Assembly: GCA_044370475.1 (NCBI GenBank)
Contig: JBILVK010000070.1
Span: forward strand, 1-15,111
DNA: 15,111 bases
Origin: B1 sp044370475
GTDB lineage: Bacteria > Bacteroidota > Bacteroidia > UKL13-3
Direction: 5' to 3'
The notes under the pieces are model-generated. The model did no database searches, was not told the origin of the DNA, and was given only the letters and a program-made list of their open reading frames with translations. A program made the position numbers and the translations under genes. This document shows positions 1-7,840 of this stretch, piece after piece; within the stretch, counting starts at the first letter, position 1, and every line of letters begins with the position of its first letter.

Positions 1-185
1 TTATTTATTAAAACGACATACAATCCAGATGGAAATTCAGTTAAAGAAATTTCGATATTTTGTTCATTTGAAACTTGCTTCATAAGCAATTCCCCTTTTA
101 AGTTCATTACGCTTATGGTATTTTCTTCTGCATAGGAATTCATATTTAGGTATATCATTCCTGTGCTTGGATTAGGATATAATGT
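1..185 (-). other. Region encoding the type A T9SS C-terminal sorting domain
   Basis: Residues about 1402-1463 read LYPNPSTG at the start, then alternating strand-like segments (ISVMNLKGELL, IEISLTEF), then SGLYVVLIN. This matches the Por_Sor_Tail pattern YPNP...G.Y.V that T9SS recognises. The last visible codon is incomplete (AA followed by an unseen base, so K or N). In this family the protein normally ends one to three residues after such a motif, so the stop codon should lie only a few bases outside the window. Confidence 0.9.
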
Positions 186-3100
186 AATGGGCACAATTGG
201 CATTTGGTCTTTATTGCTCAGGTTTTTATTTGAAATGATATTTGACTTTGATGTGTTGTATGTTTTGGTTGGACTGCAGGTGAACGGACTTATGATTTCA
301 ACTTGATAATACACATCACCCGCTGGTGCACTTAAATCAGAATAGGAATTATTACTTCCAGAAGAGGTGCCAATTTGCACTAAATTAGTTGGAGTAGTAC
401 CTCTGTAAATATTGTAGGTTATTACTTGAAAACCTTCATATTTATTCCAAATTAAATTCCAAGTTGTACCCAAGCCTTTGTTAATGGTTAGGTGCATTGT
501 TTTATGCGGTTCACTCCATAAAGAGTTGAGTCCGCATACATCTGTTCGTTCTAGTTTATACTTGTTAGATTGAACCATTGGAAAGGAGTTTGAATCTGTA
601 TAAATAAAGTCGGCACTCACCAACAATTCAGCAATCTTGTTGTATTGATCTGTGATGTTTGTTTCTTTAAACAAAGAGAATTTTTCTGTGTTAATAGATT
701 GCGACTTATTCCAAATAATTTGATTTTTATTTTGAGCATCTACACTCACTAAACATAAAGAAGGAGCAGTGCCCCTAGCAAGCCTAAGTTGGAAAGAATC
801 TTGTGCAAGGCAGCCATTAAAGGTAGAAAATTGCACAAAGTAATCTCTATTTGCATTAGGTGTAATAAGGGGTTTAAGTAGGTTGGCAGAATCTAAGTCG
901 GTAATTGGTTGCCATAGCGCTTGCAATGCTTTTAAGCCAGTATAGTTTGTCATGATAGTAGGCCTAAAGCTTGTTTTACAAGTGACACTAGTGTCAATTA
1001 CACGTGCAAAGAGAGGTTCAATAGTAAAGGCCACGGAGTCTATTGCCAAGCAGCCAACAGTATCATATGCGCTTACATAAATCACTCCCGATTTATTTGG
1101 ATGAAGGTATGGATAAAAGCTATTTGTGTCTCTAACAGCTATTGGTTCAGACCATATTAACTTGAGCTTATTAGGGCCAGTATAGTTGCTTATAATGCTG
1201 TCTAATTGCATGCCTGAGCCACATGATAAATAATGGTGTTGAAAGCCATACCTGCTCTTATCAAGTTTTATCCTTAGAGGTTTAGGTATAATTTTTATAC
1301 TGTCTGAACCAAAGCATCCATCAGGGGAGGTGATGTTTAATGCATATGTTTTCTCTAAAGTAGCTGGGGTAATAATGGATTGATTTGGCCACCACTGATA
1401 ATTGTAGTTTTGGGTGTTTGCAATGGTGAATGAGCGCACAATTACTGAGTCGAACGTCATGGCAATATACTCGCTGATGCTGTCTCCAACTATGGGAATA
1501 ATTCTGATGGTTAATGGAGGAGGCATTACAATGGGTCTGCATTTAAAAGTGTAGTTACCAGGAGGCAATACATAGTTGCCAAACACCCTTTCATCTGGCT
1601 TGCTTTGCATGACTTTTACTCCTTGCGCATTTAAAATTTCCCAACTGGATAGTCCTTGCATGGAAGCTTGAATTTCCATGTGTACATTGGGTTTGGTAAA
1701 TGAAAAAGAATCGCCACAAACAAGTTCCACATTCCTTGTTGCAGGGTTCATAAATGGCATTACCTGAATGGTTACACTGTCCTTCTCAAAGCAGTCGTTA
1801 ATAGAAGCGGTTACGGTATAAGTTTTTGTTTGAGTTGGGTTTGCTATTACACTCGTTCCGGTAGTTTGATTTAGTCCTTCACTCGGACTCCATTCAAAAG
1901 AATTTGGTCCAATATTTTTAAGCAGGGCACTGTTGTTTTCTCCTACGGCCATGCCAAACCCGCTGGCATCGGCGTATATGGCATACATGGTTGTACTTGA
2001 ATCTGCATTTGTATTTCTTTCCCATGTTAGGCCACCATTTTTTGTTTCAAAAATTGCAGCACCATTGAACATTGGAATTACGATGCTGTACTGTGCAATC
2101 ATATACCCAGTTTGATTGTTTATGAAATGGATGTCTTTAAAAACATAGTTGGCTTTTGAGTTATAATTGTAGCGAAAAGGAATCCATGTAGAACCACCAT
2201 TGACTGTTCTCCATATGGTGTCGCTGGTTCCGGCAACAAAGCCTGAATCTTGAGAAGTAAAATGAATGGTTTGAAGTTGAGCAATGATTCCAGTATTTAA
2301 GCTTGTCCAACTGGTACCACCATCAATGGTTTTAAGAATGGTGCCACTTGCGCCACAAGCATATCCTGTGCTAACAGAGGTAAAATAAATATCATTAAGA
2401 GAATGGGTTACTCCAGTGTTTATTGCCACCCAGTTGTTTCCGCTGTTTGTACTTTTTAGAATTTTACCTGAATTTCCAATGGCAAAGCCCAATTGATCGC
2501 TTGGAAAATGAATGGCAGGGATGTTATAGTTGCCAGGTAGTGTAACTGCTTGCCAATTTGTGCCATTTGTTGTTTTAAGAATTGCTCCTGTCATAGGACC
2601 ATCATTAAAACCGGTGGCGAATCCTAATCTTGTATTTCTAAAAAATGTTTTATTGGGTCTTATGCCAGATGGACTCGCTTTAGAATATACTACGGTCCAT
2701 GTTTTGCCTTTGTCTAGCGACCTCCAGATGTTGGTTCCATTGGTTATAAAGGCGGTATCTGGATGAGGGAAATCAACATCCGTTAAAGCATTGTTATAAA
2801 TCGAACTAATATCCAATACTTGTTTAGTCCAACCTCCTTCAATTATTTTTAGGGGCACAGCGGTGCCACATTTTAGGTAGCTATTCTCTGGTGCATTCAC
2901 GCCAAAGTTTAGGGCTATGGTTGTTGTGGCGGTATCGAAACAGCCTTTGCCATTAGTTGCTAGCACTGTGTAGCGCGTGCTTGTTTTCACTTTGGCTATT
3001 GGGTTTCTGGCGCTTGGATCAGACAGAAAATTACTAGGTAACCATTGGTAGCTAAAGTCATTAGATGGGGTGAAATTGCTTGTGGGGCTTAGTTGTAGGC

Positions 3101-4388
3101 TATCGCCGCAGGCAATAATTTGAGATTTTTTTAGGCTTATTTCAACGGGTTCAACTAAAATGGTGATATCAGATTGGGCCGTACAATTGCCTAGCCAAGC
3201 TGTTACGAAATAGGTGGTAGATGCATTTGGATATACTATTGGCGACTTATTTAAACTATCTGTTAAGCCGTTTCCTGGAATCCATTTTACAGAATCTATT
3301 TCATCTAATTTTAGGATGAAGCCAAGGCCATTTTGCGCATTGAAACCTGTTGCAATTCCGGGATGATTATGAGAAAAGGAGATGTCTGTAATATAGTTTC
3401 CCATGCTTGGGAGTGAACCATTAATGCCTAATTTAATCCATTTATTCCCTAAGTTAATTGACTTATAGATTTCTGTGCCATTGATAACATAAATAAAACC
3501 ATTTTGGTCTGAACCAATAATGCCTGGAAAGCTAAAAGGTGTAGCAATTGGATTCCAGGTAGTGCCACCATCTAATGTTTTGAGAATGCCATTTGATGCA
3601 ACAAATCCGGTGTCTTTGTTGATGAAAGTTACATCGTTAAAATACAAGGATGGATGGGCATAGGAACTTGTCCAACTTGCACCACCATTGGTAGTTTTAA
3701 GCAATTTGCCATTGGTGCATAAGAATCCAGTGAGGCTATCGAGGAAATAAATTTTATCAATGGGTTTATTGTTTGGAATAGATAATTGAGTCCAGGTATT
3801 TCCACCATCTATTGTTTTGAATAAGATGGCCTGACTTATGCCGCTAGGGGAATAGGCTGCCCCGCCAACAAAACCAACATTGTTAGAAGTGAAAAAGGTG
3901 GATGAAAATGTTTTGCTGTTCCAAGTGTAAACAGAATCTGGAACCACATAAGGATAGTTCATGCTGGTCCAAGAAAGGCCTCCATTGATTGTTTTAAAAA
4001 TTTCGGCATCGGAGGTAAATGTGAGTCCGGTATCGGCATTTAGGAACCAAATGGCTCTGATGGTGGTATTGAGTTTTGGTGAATTACATTGTGTAAAACT
4101 GGCACCCCCATTTGTTGTTTTATACACGGAGCCGCTATCGCCGGCAATAAAGCCAATGAGTTTTTTAGGAAAGCTTAAGCACCTAATTCTATTCAAAGTA
4201 ATGGTGTTTGCAATTTGCCAATCTGAGTTGATGGTAAGCCTAGCAGGCTCGCCGCAAACCAAGGCGGAGTCGCTTGTTTTAATATTTATGGTGCATTGAG
4301 ATTTGGCAGCTTGGGTAGTTAAAATTAGGCATGAAACGAGAATCACTTTTAAAGCCATCTGTAGTACGGATGATGAAGTAGCTTTCAT
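1..4388 (-). CDS. Giant T9SS-exported protein: two BNR/Ycf48-like propellers, PKD/Ig-like modules, FN3-like pair, type A sorting domain (stop just off left edge)
   Basis: I translated this frame codon by codon from the ATG at 4386-4388 to the left edge and found no stop: 1462 codons plus two bases of the next. Residues 1-31 form a signal peptide (hydrophobic core LKVILVSCLIL, cleavage probably after TTQAAKSQ). Six Asp-box-like motifs (T-x-D/N-G-G-x-S/T-W) lie at residues 91-317 and six more at 557-789, the signature of sialidase/BNR or Ycf48-like beta-propellers. PKD/Ig-like modules with a leading CG, a W-x-P core and a closing Y-x-V-x-A...C surround and follow them up to about residue 1200. 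Two FN3-like domains follow (about 1208-1395), then a type A T9SS C-terminal domain from about 1402 (YPNPSTG, ending SGLYVVLIN). The protein is probably exported to the periplasm, moved through the outer membrane by T9SS and attached to the surface or released. No catalytic residues are recognisable, so adhesion or binding is inference. It is transcribed divergently from aspS. Confidence 0.9.
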   Translation of the reverse strand, partial: MKATSSSVLQMALKVILVSCLILTTQAAKSQCTINIKTSDSALVCGEPARLTINSDWQIANTITLNRIRCLSFPKKLIGFIAGDSGSVYKTTNGGASFTQCNSPKLNTTIRAIWFLNADTGLTFTSDAEIFKTINGGLSWTSMNYPYVVPDSVYTWNSKTFSSTFFTSNNVGFVGGAAYSPSGISQAILFKTIDGGNTWTQLSIPNNKPIDKIYFLDSLTGFLCTNGKLLKTTNGGASWTSSYAHPSLYFNDVTFINKDTGFVASNGILKTLDGGTTWNPIATPFSFPGIIGSDQNGFIYVINGTEIYKSINLGNKWIKLGINGSLPSMGNYITDISFSHNHPGIATGFNAQNGLGFILKLDEIDSVKWIPGNGLTDSLNKSPIVYPNASTTYFVTAWLGNCTAQSDITILVEPVEISLKKSQIIACGDSLQLSPTSNFTPSNDFSYQWLPSNFLSDPSARNPIAKVKTSTRYTVLATNGKGCFDTATTTIALNFGVNAPENSYLKCGTAVPLKIIEGGWTKQVLDISSIYNNALTDVDFPHPDTAFITNGTNIWRSLDKGKTWTVVYSKASPSGIRPNKTFFRNTRLGFATGFNDGPMTGAILKTTNGTNWQAVTLPGNYNIPAIHFPSDQLGFAIGNSGKILKSTNSGNNWVAINTGVTHSLNDIYFTSVSTGYACGASGTILKTIDGGTSWTSLNTGIIAQLQTIHFTSQDSGFVAGTSDTIWRTVNGGSTWIPFRYNYNSKANYVFKDIHFINNQTGYMIAQYSIVIPMFNGAAIFETKNGGLTWERNTNADSSTTMYAIYADASGFGMAVGENNSALLKNIGPNSFEWSPSEGLNQTTGTSVIANPTQTKTYTVTASINDCFEKDSVTIQVMPFMNPATRNVELVCGDSFSFTKPNVHMEIQASMQGLSSWEILNAQGVKVMQSKPDERVFGNYVLPPGNYTFKCRPIVMPPPLTIRIIPIVGDSISEYIAMTFDSVIVRSFTIANTQNYNYQWWPNQSIITPATLEKTYALNITSPDGCFGSDSIKIIPKPLRIKLDKSRYGFQHHYLSCGSGMQLDSIISNYTGPNKLKLIWSEPIAVRDTNSFYPYLHPNKSGVIYVSAYDTVGCLAIDSVAFTIEPLFARVIDTSVTCKTSFRPTIMTNYTGLKALQALWQPITDLDSANLLKPLITPNANRDYFVQFSTFNGCLAQDSFQLRLARGTAPSLCLVSVDAQNKNQIIWNKSQSINTEKFSLFKETNITDQYNKIAELLVSADFIYTDSNSFPMVQSNKYKLERTDVCGLNSLWSEPHKTMHLTINKGLGTTWNLIWNKYEGFQVITYNIYRGTTPTNLVQIGTSSGSNNSYSDLSAPAGDVYYQVEIISPFTCSPTKTYNTSKSNIISNKNLSNKDQMPIVPITLYPNPSTGMIYLNMNSYAEENTISVMNLKGELLMKQVSNEQNIEISLTEFPSGLYVVLIN
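1944..2861 (-). repeat. Second Asp-box propeller segment (six motifs, residues 510-815)
   Basis: Asp-box-like motifs start at residues 557 (SLDKGKTW), 606 (shortened, TTNGTNW), 646, 687, 728 and 782. They again alternate with S/T-x-x-x-T/S-G-[FY] strands such as STGYACG and QDSGFVAG. The number and spacing mirror the first propeller. Sequence identity between the two is modest, suggesting an old duplication rather than recent DNA repetition. Confidence 0.78.
3300..4139 (-). repeat. First Asp-box propeller segment (six motifs, residues 84-363)
   Basis: Six motifs of the form K-T-x-[ND]-G-G-x-[ST]-[WF] start at residues 91, 133, 192, 232, 271 and 310. The last is degenerate (SINLGNKW). Each is preceded by a blade strand of the type F-x-N/D-x-x-T-G-F (for example DSLTGFL, NKDTGFV). 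That pairing is typical of Ycf48-like or BNR propellers, where the Asp-box turn sits between the outer strands of each blade. Confidence 0.8.
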
Positions 4389-4394
4389 AATTTA

Positions 4395-4399
4395 CCTCC
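4395..4399 (-). promoter_or_regulatory. Strong Shine-Dalgarno GGAGG for the T9SS protein gene
   Basis: On the minus strand the start is preceded by TGGAGGTAAATT-ATG, which places GGAGG six bases before the ATG. It supports the start at 4388. Most starts in this window have A-rich leaders without such a motif, as is usual in Bacteroidota, so this one stands out. Confidence 0.7.
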
Positions 4400-4409
4400 A
4401 TGTTTTCCC

Positions 4410-4417
4410 CAAATTTA
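4410..4417 (-). promoter_or_regulatory. Candidate Bacteroidota -7 element (TAAATTTG)
   Basis: On the minus strand TAAATTTG fits TAnnTTTG exactly and lies 21 bases before the ATG of the T9SS protein. Transcription would then start about 15 bases before the ATG, leaving a leader that contains the GGAGG. No TTTG-like -33 element was seen at the usual distance, so the call rests on the -7 match alone. Confidence 0.4.
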
Positions 4418-4682
4418 CATAGCCCTTTGATGTGGCTTTTTGATTATTTTTAGGAAAATAAATAAGTAAAATCAGTGTTTAAATGAATGATTTTTATTAT
4501 ATTGTAATAAGTGAAAAATGGTGCAATATGTTGGGGTTTTGGAAATGGCTTTGCTGTTTTTGAGCCCGTTGTGGGGCAGCTAAAAATTTATTTCTTAGAA
4601 ATAGGATTTTACTTTGTTTTTCCATTTTCTAAATTGGGGATATGGACTTAACTTGCGCATTCAAAATTGAGAAGGTTAAAAC

Positions 4683-6443
4683 ATGTATAGAACACATACT
4701 TGCGGAGAATTGAGGCTGGTAGATGCTGGCAAACGAGTTAGATTAAGTGGATGGTTGCAAAAGAGCAGAGATTTGGGCGGTATGACGTTCATTGATTTGC
4801 GTGATCGGTTCGGCCTAACTCAATTGGCATTTAATATGGAAACCAATGCGGCAATTTGTGGGCAAGCGCGCAAGTTGGGTAGGGAGTATGTATTGCAAAT
4901 TAGTGGCATTGTTAAAGAGCGTGAGAGTAAGAATTTGCAGATGTCTACAGGCGAAATTGAGATTGTTGTAGATGAAATAACGGTGTTAAATGAGGCAAAA
5001 ACGCCTCCTTTTACCATAGAAGATCAAACAGATGGGGGAGATGATTTGCGCATGAAATACAGGTATTTGGATTTGCGCAGAACTCCCGTTAGAAATAATT
5101 TGATGTTACGCCATAAAATGGCTCAGCAGACGCGTAGTTATTTGGATGCACAAGATTTTACGGAAGTTGAAACTCCTGTTTTAATTAAATCTACTCCCGA
5201 GGGCGCGCGCGATTTTGTGGTGCCAAGCAGAATGAATCCTGGTCAGTTTTATGCCTTGCCTCAATCGCCTCAAACCTTTAAGCAATTGCTCATGGTGGCT
5301 GGTTTAGATAGGTACTATCAAATTGTAAAATGCTTTAGAGACGAGGATTTACGTGCAGATAGGCAGCCCGAGTTTACCCAAATAGATTGCGAAATGAGCT
5401 TTGTGGAGCAAGAAGATGTGCTCAATATGTTTGAGGGCCTTGTGAAGCATTTATTTAAATCTGTTAAAGGCATTGATATGCAGAGCGTGCCAAGAATGAC
5501 CTATGCCGATGCCATGAAATTTTATGGTTCGGACAAGCCAGATACACGTTTCGACATGAAGTTTGTGGAGTTTAATGCTGCAGAAAACAATGTAGTTTCT
5601 GTTAAGGGATTTAAGGTTTTTGACGATGCAGAATTGGTAGTAGCTATTTGTGCCAAGGGCTGCGCAAGCTATACCCGTAAGCAGTTGGATGAGTTAACAG
5701 ATTTTGTTAAGCGTCCGCAAATAGGGGCAACAGGTTTGGTGTATGCACGCGTAAATGAAGATGGAAGTGTAAAATCATCGGTAGATAAATTTTATGATGA
5801 GGCTGCATTGCAAACTTGGGCTAAGGCATGTAATGCTGGTGAAAACGATTTGATACTTATTTTAGCGGGAGCAGCAGATAAAACCCGTAAGGCCATGAAC
5901 GAGCTTAGGTTAGAAATGGGATCAAGATTGGGACTTAGGAATAAAGAAATCTATTCTTGTTTATGGGTGCTAGATTTTCCATTGCTTGAGTTTAATGAGG
6001 AGGAGAATAGGTATTTTGCCATGCATCATCCCTTTACCTCACCAAAACCAGAAGATATCGACTTATTGGATCAGGGAAAATTAGGTTCGGTTCGAGCCAA
6101 TGCATATGATTTAGTTATTAACGGCGTGGAAGTTGGGGGAGGATCTGTAAGGATTTTCAATAAAGAACTTCAATCAAAGATGTTTGAGATACTTGGTTTT
6201 ACCAAGGAGGCAGCGCAAAGTCAGTTTGGTTTTTTGATGAACGCTTTTGAATACGGTGCTCCGCCTCATGCAGGGATTGCCTTTGGCTTTGATAGGTTAT
6301 GTTCTTTGTTTGGAGGGGCAGAGAGCATTAGAGATTTCATAGCTTTTCCAAAGAACAATTCTGGAAGGGATGTGATGATTGACGGACCAAGTGAAATAGA
6401 ACAAAAGCAATTAGACGAATTGCAGATATCGATTAATAAATAG
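4683..6443 (+). CDS. aspS: Aspartate--tRNA ligase (class IIb)
   Basis: Charges tRNA-Asp with aspartate in the cytoplasm. At 586 residues it is close to the E. coli enzyme (590). The N-terminal OB-fold anticodon-binding domain covers about 1-105. The flipping loop has PEGARDFVVPSR, followed by the substrate-site segment QSPQTFKQLLM. Class II motif 2 is FRDEDLRADRQPEF starting at residue 218. The bacterial GAD insertion lies about 285-405. Motif 3 is GIAFGFDRL at 531-539 with Arg538. Leu31 (in RDLGG) and Lys83 (in ESKN) match discriminating enzymes such as E. coli AspRS, rather than the His and Gly reported for bacterial enzymes that also charge tRNA-Asn. A separate asparaginyl-tRNA synthetase is therefore expected (inference). 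The start ATG follows an A-rich leader (GAAGGTTAAAAC). The 89-base gap downstream contains a hairpin. Confidence 0.98.
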   Translation: MYRTHTCGELRLVDAGKRVRLSGWLQKSRDLGGMTFIDLRDRFGLTQLAFNMETNAAICGQARKLGREYVLQISGIVKERESKNLQMSTGEIEIVVDEITVLNEAKTPPFTIEDQTDGGDDLRMKYRYLDLRRTPVRNNLMLRHKMAQQTRSYLDAQDFTEVETPVLIKSTPEGARDFVVPSRMNPGQFYALPQSPQTFKQLLMVAGLDRYYQIVKCFRDEDLRADRQPEFTQIDCEMSFVEQEDVLNMFEGLVKHLFKSVKGIDMQSVPRMTYADAMKFYGSDKPDTRFDMKFVEFNAAENNVVSVKGFKVFDDAELVVAICAKGCASYTRKQLDELTDFVKRPQIGATGLVYARVNEDGSVKSSVDKFYDEAALQTWAKACNAGENDLILILAGAADKTRKAMNELRLEMGSRLGLRNKEIYSCLWVLDFPLLEFNEEENRYFAMHHPFTSPKPEDIDLLDQGKLGSVRANAYDLVINGVEVGGGSVRIFNKELQSKMFEILGFTKEAAQSQFGFLMNAFEYGAPPHAGIAFGFDRLCSLFGGAESIRDFIAFPKNNSGRDVMIDGPSEIEQKQLDELQISINK

Positions 6444-6454
6444 CAAATTTTTAG

Positions 6455-6480
6455 GTTGAAATAGTGTGGACTATTTTAAC
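6455..6480 (+). terminator. Hairpin after aspS (possible weak terminator or attenuator)
   Basis: GTTGAAATAGT and ACTATTTTAAC form an 11-bp stem with one G-U pair around a GTGG loop, starting 11 bases after the aspS stop. No U-tract follows, so it is not a classic intrinsic terminator. It could mark the RNA 3' end, slow polymerase, or be a near-palindromic protein site ahead of the DUF3127 gene. Confidence 0.4.
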
Positions 6481-6532
6481 ATAAAAAGTGAGTTAGAAAC
6501 TTTATTTTTAAAAACTAAAATTTACGAACAAT

Positions 6533-6907
6533 ATGGCTTTAGACATTACAGGCAAAATTCTTCAAATAATGCCTACCACCACTGGAACCAGCAAAGCAGG
6601 AAAAGACTGGGTGAAACAAGAATTTGTGATTGAAACACAAGAAACATACCCGAAAAAGGTTTGTATTAGTGTGATGGGAGATAAAACGCAAGAGTTAAAA
6701 AAATACGTACCAGGCAACGAGGTAAAGGTTTCTTTAAACTTAGAATCGCGTGAGTACAATGGCAAATGGTATACCAATGTAAATGCTTGGAGAATTGAAT
6801 CGGCCACAGGTGGTGCACCTAGTGGTGGAAATGAGGATCCATTTACAGCTGATCCAGAGCCAAGTTTTACTCCTGATGGTGGAAGTACAGACGACCTACC
6901 ATTTTAA
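6533..6907 (+). CDS. DUF3127 family protein, SSB-like OB fold with acidic DDLPF tail
   Basis: A 124-residue cytoplasmic protein. Residues about 1-92 resemble the DUF3127 family, a small Bacteroidota OB-fold family: strand GKILQIMP, then KDWVKQEFVIET, KKVCISVMG and VKVSLNLESREYNGKWYTNVNAWRI. Residues about 93-124 form a flexible Gly/Pro/Asp-rich tail ending STDDLPF. That end closely resembles the acidic DDDIPF tip through which bacterial SSB recruits replication and repair proteins. Single-stranded nucleic-acid binding is likely from the fold but is not proven here. The usual SSB core motifs are absent, so this is not assigned as the housekeeping ssb. The FemAB-like gene follows after only 7 bases, suggesting cotranscription with it and the Ppx/GppA gene. 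Confidence 0.85.
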   Translation: MALDITGKILQIMPTTTGTSKAGKDWVKQEFVIETQETYPKKVCISVMGDKTQELKKYVPGNEVKVSLNLESREYNGKWYTNVNAWRIESATGGAPSGGNEDPFTADPEPSFTPDGGSTDDLPF

Positions 6908-6914
6908 CTAATTT

Positions 6915-7826
6915 GTGGTAACCTATCTTAAGCATAATGAAATTAATCGTGAGCAGTGGGATAGGTGTATAGAACAATCAGTAAACTCACTGGTTTATGG
7001 TTATTCTTGGTATTTAGATGTGGTTTCTCCTGAGTGGGAAGCCTTAATTTTTGACGATTATCTTGCGGTGATGCCATTAACGGGTCACCGCAAATATTTT
7101 ATACATTATTTGAGTCAGCCCTTTTTTACACAACAACTTGGGGTGTTTTCAAAGACTCAAATAACGCAGGACATGCTGCTGCTTTTTTTACATGCTATTC
7201 CTAGAAAGTACAGGTTTATAGAGATTCAATTAAACGAGCATAATCAGGTGCTCGATTCTCAATTTAACATCAAGAAGCGTAAGAACTACGTGCTTGATTT
7301 AAACAGAAATTACGATAAAATTTTAAAGGACTATCACTCGCAAACGATTAGAAATCTTAAGCGTGCCAAGAAGAGCGAGTTGGTGATGAAAAGTATTTCG
7401 GGCAAGGAAGTTGTTTTGTTCTACAAGCTTCATAAAGCGGTTTCTACAAAGGGTGTAAAAGACAGTGATTATGATATGTTGGTGAACTTAATAGAGGTTG
7501 CCAATAGCCACAGAAGTATTTTGGCGAGGGGTATTTTTGATAAATCTGGCGAGTTATTGGCTTCAGCAATATTTTTGGTTCAGCGCAATAGAATAATTTT
7601 CTTGTTGGGAAATGGTTCTGAGACTGGGAGAGAAAAAGGTGCTATGCCTTTCTTAATGGATAATATCATTATGCAATTTGCGGGGCACAAAATGCTTTTT
7701 GATTTTGAAGGTTCTGAGATTGAAGGAATAGCTAGGTTTTTCAAGAGTTTTGGGGCAGAGAAAAGGAATTATTATAGGTACAAGTTAAATAGGCTTCCTT
7801 GGGTATTGCGGCTTATTAAAAATTAA
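6915..7826 (+). CDS. FemAB/GNAT-like acyltransferase (Acetyltransf_6 type), specificity unknown
   Basis: A 303-residue cytoplasmic protein, with two GNAT-like halves (about 1-140 and 145-303). Supporting features are the FemX/FemAB-like helix YHSQTIRNLKRAKKS near the domain junction, a C-terminal strand-and-loop RNRIIFLLGNGS, and the FDFEGSEIEGIARFFKSFGA segment typical of this superfamily. FemAB relatives transfer amino acids from aminoacyl-tRNA to peptidoglycan precursors; other GNAT relatives use acyl-CoA. Nothing here settles which applies. The start is GTG at 6915: no in-frame ATG lies nearby, and the YLKHNEI opening fits the expected N-terminus of the family. It sits 7 bases after the DUF3127 gene and 14 bases before the Ppx/GppA gene. 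Confidence 0.75.
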   Translation: MVTYLKHNEINREQWDRCIEQSVNSLVYGYSWYLDVVSPEWEALIFDDYLAVMPLTGHRKYFIHYLSQPFFTQQLGVFSKTQITQDMLLLFLHAIPRKYRFIEIQLNEHNQVLDSQFNIKKRKNYVLDLNRNYDKILKDYHSQTIRNLKRAKKSELVMKSISGKEVVLFYKLHKAVSTKGVKDSDYDMLVNLIEVANSHRSILARGIFDKSGELLASAIFLVQRNRIIFLLGNGSETGREKGAMPFLMDNIIMQFAGHKMLFDFEGSEIEGIARFFKSFGAEKRNYYRYKLNRLPWVLRLIKN

Positions 7827-7840
7827 ATACCCAATAAATT

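Larger units (their letters stand above)
4389..4682. other. Divergent intergenic region between the T9SS protein gene and aspS
   Basis: This AT-rich stretch of 294 bases has no credible reading frame. It holds the leader and candidate promoter of the minus-strand gene near 4389-4417. For aspS only near matches to the -7 consensus were seen, such as TTACTTTG at 4609-4616, without a clear -33 element. A short GCCC/GGGC inverted repeat near 4564-4577 is too weak to call. I see no riboswitch or T-box-like structure. Confidence 0.5.

Noticed and set aside
1321..4299. Several small open frames on both strands inside the T9SS gene
   Set aside because: The minus-strand frame read from 4388 is continuous and carries signal peptide, repeated domains and sorting domain; the others have no recognisable family and are shadows.
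4564..4577. GCCC/GGGC inverted repeat upstream of aspS as a regulatory hairpin
   Set aside because: Only a 4-bp stem, within chance expectation, and no matching U-tract or known leader motif.
6562..6807. Minus-strand 81-codon frame
   Set aside because: Antisense to the well-supported DUF3127 gene; no family resemblance and no leader.
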